Positions 61,078-64,000 of a DNA stretch of 64,000 nt are shown here, one piece after another. The notes beneath the pieces are model-generated. The model was given only the letters and a program-made list of their open reading frames with translations, was not told where the DNA came from and searched no databases. Within the stretch, counting starts at the first letter, position 1. Every line of letters starts with the position of its first letter. A program made the position numbers and the translations under genes. This stretch comes from Epiperipatus broadwayi (Eukaryota > Onychophora > Udeonychophora > Euonychophora > Peripatidae), in the NCBI GenBank assembly GCA_028023455.1, contig JAQFVV010012672.1, positions 376,001-440,000 of the forward strand, written 5' to 3'.

Positions 61078-62946
61078 GTGTTAATTTTATATAGAGCCAG
61101 TAGATGTAACTATGTATGCAATTATAGACTGATAGTGGTAACATCAGTTTTATATAAAGTTTTCTCATATATGGTAGCTGGAAGAGTTGCAAAATGGATG
61201 GAAGAGAATAATGTAGTGGTGGAAATGCAAGGAGGTTTTAAGTCAGATAGGCATATAGGAGATAGTTCATTTATAGTTATACAATTTATGGATATGAGTA
61301 GGAATTCAGGTAGATCATTATATACAAGTTTTATAGATATAGAGAAGGCATATGATAGAGTAAATAGAAATAGATTATGGGTAAGTTTAGTAAATTTGGA
61401 AATGGATGAAGCTTTAGTAAATATTATTAAGAAATTATATGAAACTAATTACTATACTTATTAATAAGGGGATATAGAATTAGTTAAAGTTAAAAATGGA
61501 GTGGGACTAAGGCAAAAATGCCCTATGTCACATATTTTGTTTTTGTTGTATTTGAGTTAAATGGAGAACCAATAAAAAGACTAGGAAGAGGATTAGAGAT
61601 ACCATTAATAGGTGGTAAAAGAGTATATACTTTGTTATGTCTTTTTGTGTGTGTGTGTGCAGAAAGAAGAGAAGATATGGAACCTATGCTGATGACATGT
61701 GCAAGTGTGAATAAAGAGATGGGGATTAAATTTAGTAAAGGAAAATCAAATATAATGATGGTTAATACTGGGGAAAGAGAAGATGTACAATTTTTATTGG
61801 AGGATATAAAGTTAAGTCTGGTGGAGAGATATAGTTATTTGGGAATCATTGCTTGGATAAATGTGAGAAAAATTGGTAAATGAAATAAAGAAAAGAAAGG
61901 GTTTGGTAAAGAAATTAACAGCGTTTTCATATAATAAATATAATGTAGCTAGATTTGTATGGAAGGGAGTTGCAGTAGGAGGGTTAACATATGGTAATGA
62001 TGCGTTACATGTTAGTAAAGGGGTATTAGATTATTTAGAAAAAGTACAAAGGGAAGTAGGAAGACATGCATTAGATGCAGAGGTGTGAATAGCAAAGGAT
62101 GCAATTCAAGGAGAAATGGGATGGTCAAGTTTTTATTTGAGAGGTGCAAAAAGTAAAATGAAAATGTTTGGTAGGTTGCAGTTTATGGATAATAAAAGAA
62201 TAGCCAAAATAATATTTAATTGGGTTCTGAGTAAAGGGCAGGTAACAAGATGGGTGAGAAAGGTTATGTGGTATGCAAAAGATTTGGATAAAGAATTTAT
62301 ATCAGTATACTTGTATAAAAGGTGGGATGATTGTGTTAGGATTGTTGAGTGTTATAGTGGTAAGGAATGGAATAAAAGAATAAATGCATTAATAAAGAAT
62401 AGAGAGTTGGAGAACTAGTATGGAGAGTAAAAATAGTTTAAATATATATAAAAGTAAATGGAACATTGGGTGCGAGTTAATTTATGATAATAGCAAGGAA
62501 AGTAGTTTATTGTTTAAGGCTCAAACGGGATCTTTAGCAACAAGAGAATAAATATGAAAATGGAAAAATATGGGTGATTTAGTCTGTAAATTGTGTAAGG
62601 AAGGCATAGAAAATATTAGACATCTGTTGATTGAATGTAAATACTTGAAAGCAGAAAGGGTACAAATAATGAAGTTATGGAAGAATAAATATGAACAAAG
62701 TGATTATACAGAAAGTGGGTTATTGGATTTTATGCTGGGTTTGGGAAAAAATAAGGGGGATTTAGATATAAAGGCCATAGAGTTGACAAAGATATGTTGT
62801 GGAAATGGGATGGAGCAGATTATGGGAAAACTTAGAGTGGGGAATGGAAGGGGAAGGTAAAGTGGCTAACAGGTTTCTTTGGGCATAGTTGCTGAGCGAT
62901 TCCTGACTCCGTTTAAGGAGAAGTCACAGTACATCACATCACATCA
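61078..62946 (+). pseudogene. 5'-truncated LINE with destroyed RT active site
   Basis: Pieces in changing frames: NYRLIVVTSVLYKVFSYMVA, EMQGGFKSDRHIGDSS and SFIDIEKAYDRVNRNRLW (RT motifs up to motif A, 61078-61464); VKVKNGVGLRQKCPMS; then, where YADD should be (61630-61665), a TG microsatellite translating as LFVCVCAERRED. KFSKGKSN, RYSYLGI and VAVGGLTYGNDAL follow, and finally CKLCKEGIENIRHLLIEC (about 62585-62640), the C-terminal CCHC motif. The insertion ends with ACATCACATCACATCA (62931-62946), a simple-repeat tail as in several LINE clades. No endonuclease domain remains. Confidence 0.9.
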
Positions 62947-63949
62947 TTTTGGTAGTTAACCAAGACACATTGAAAAGGGCAAAAATTTAAAAATTGCCGA
63001 AAAGAGCTTTTATATGTTATGATTATATTACACCTATTGTCATATATTATTTTGTTGTTAGATAAAGATATTTTATTCCATATCATATCTAGGATTTATT
63101 TTAAAAAAAACATTGGATTTAATAAATACATATAAATTAATATGCTTAATCAACATATTTATTTTTTTTATTTGCCTAATAGACAGCTCTCCTTAATTCA
63201 TGATTTTGAAAGCAGCAATTAAATAGTTTTAACAAAAACTTTCTGGGGTTGATCTATAAAAAATGAATTAAAACTATCAAATAGAATGAGAAACAAAAAC
63301 TGAATATACCAATCTATATTCTTTAATCATTTCTTCCTTCACAATGTTTTGTCAACAAGTAGAAACAAATTTCAGATGTAGCAATCTTTATATAGTATAA
63401 AAGCCACTGTGCACCATGCATGCAAGATATTGTACCAGTCAAAACATGTTGATCCATCTAACATGAGGTGGAACTCAAAAAATGTACTTCAAACCCAGTC
63501 AAGCCTGAGATTTAGGTCAAGGACTAACCTGAATTCAAACCCATTCCCTAAACCCCAGATCAAACACCTAATGAATAACATATAATGATGGCACATGAGA
63601 ATAAATTCTCAAGTCCAGCCTACTAGCAGAGCTAAGAAGACAATGAGACTCATATATTAACTACATTATAACTGAACTAAAATAGGCAGACACGTGGTTG
63701 TACACATGGGAGTGGAGAAAAGGAAATTCAAATGACTTAAACAAGTTAGACAATAAAAAAAATAGTTTAATATACTGAATTAATTATATACATTAATGTG
63801 TGCTTGAATGAGTGGTCTACGAAATGGTAGATAATTACATATTTGGATTCACGCTGACGATCCTCATATGCTCTTTTGTTAACTAAATAGTATATATACA
63901 TTAACACACATCTTTGGTGGGTACGATATTAAGATACCAATCATTTATT
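62947..63949. other. AT-rich DNA, no gene seen
   Basis: No supported gene. Around 63490-63570 sequence is less AT-rich (AAACCCAGTCAAGCCTGAGA) and shows a B-box-like GGTTTGAATTC on minus, without a convincing A-box. Confidence 0.5.
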
Positions 63950-63957
63950 AAAAAGAT

Positions 63958-64000
63958 TACATAATATTGCTATTAACACTTTGGTTTATGGTTCTGAAAC
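63958..64000 (+). pseudogene. LINE RT fragment cut by the window edge
   Basis: The last bases read IAINTLVYGSET in one frame, matching the LxYGSETW landmark after the polymerase domain of RTE- and Jockey-like LINEs. Upstream frames are broken. The rest lies beyond the window. Confidence 0.5.

Overview
This is a strongly AT-rich stretch of animal nuclear DNA with very little host coding sequence and many layers of transposable elements. Spliceosomal intron signals, tRNA-derived SINEs, Penelope-like retroelements with GIY-YIG endonuclease, APE-type non-LTR retrotransposons, and Merlin, hAT and mariner DNA transposons together point to a metazoan, most likely an invertebrate. The species or phylum cannot be named from this sequence.

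Layout. 0-20 kb is mostly unannotatable AT-rich DNA. It carries a 615-bp nearly perfect foldback (569-1183) with a decayed relative at 14.9-15.4 kb, several shorter hairpins, SINE-like pieces, a Penelope remnant (7.8-8.2 kb) and an internally deleted mariner (15.5-16.1 kb). 20-29 kb has another SINE, a decayed LINE, and two Penelope fragments arranged head to head as an inverted repeat (26.5-28.0 kb). 29.36-32.03 kb is a 2.67-kb element with TG...CA ends and a 4-bp target duplication; a sister of nearly identical length lies in the opposite orientation at 50.89-53.55 kb. A small minus-strand gene is proposed: promoter and untranslated exon near 34.65-34.98 kb, a start-codon exon at 33.66-33.75 kb, and a terminal exon with poly(A) signal at 24.97-24.79 kb.

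35.74-39.34 kb is a complete Merlin DNA transposon with an intact transposase reading frame, terminal inverted repeats, an exact 8-bp target duplication, likely introns in both untranslated regions and two internal tandem arrays. It is followed at once by a 459-bp non-autonomous hAT element with exact TIRs and an 8-bp duplication, then a decayed RTE-like LINE on the minus strand (42.3-39.8 kb).

44.21-53.71 kb is a nested composite. A second copy of the same hAT element was split by a full-length 6.3-kb LINE (14-bp target duplication) and by the second 2.66-kb TG...CA element (4-bp duplication). Subtracting the two insertions leaves 517 bp, close to the 459 bp of the empty copy. 54-60 kb is mostly AT-rich, with a decayed coding-like segment (56.6-57.0 kb) and a CpG-containing pocket (58.8-60.0 kb) with a splice-site pair. 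60.7-62.95 kb holds a Penelope GIY-YIG remnant followed by a 5'-truncated LINE whose polymerase core is destroyed and which ends in an ACATC-repeat tail. The last bases enter another LINE remnant.

The only intact protein of recognisable function is the Merlin transposase. The other mobile elements are frame-broken, non-autonomous or solo pieces.
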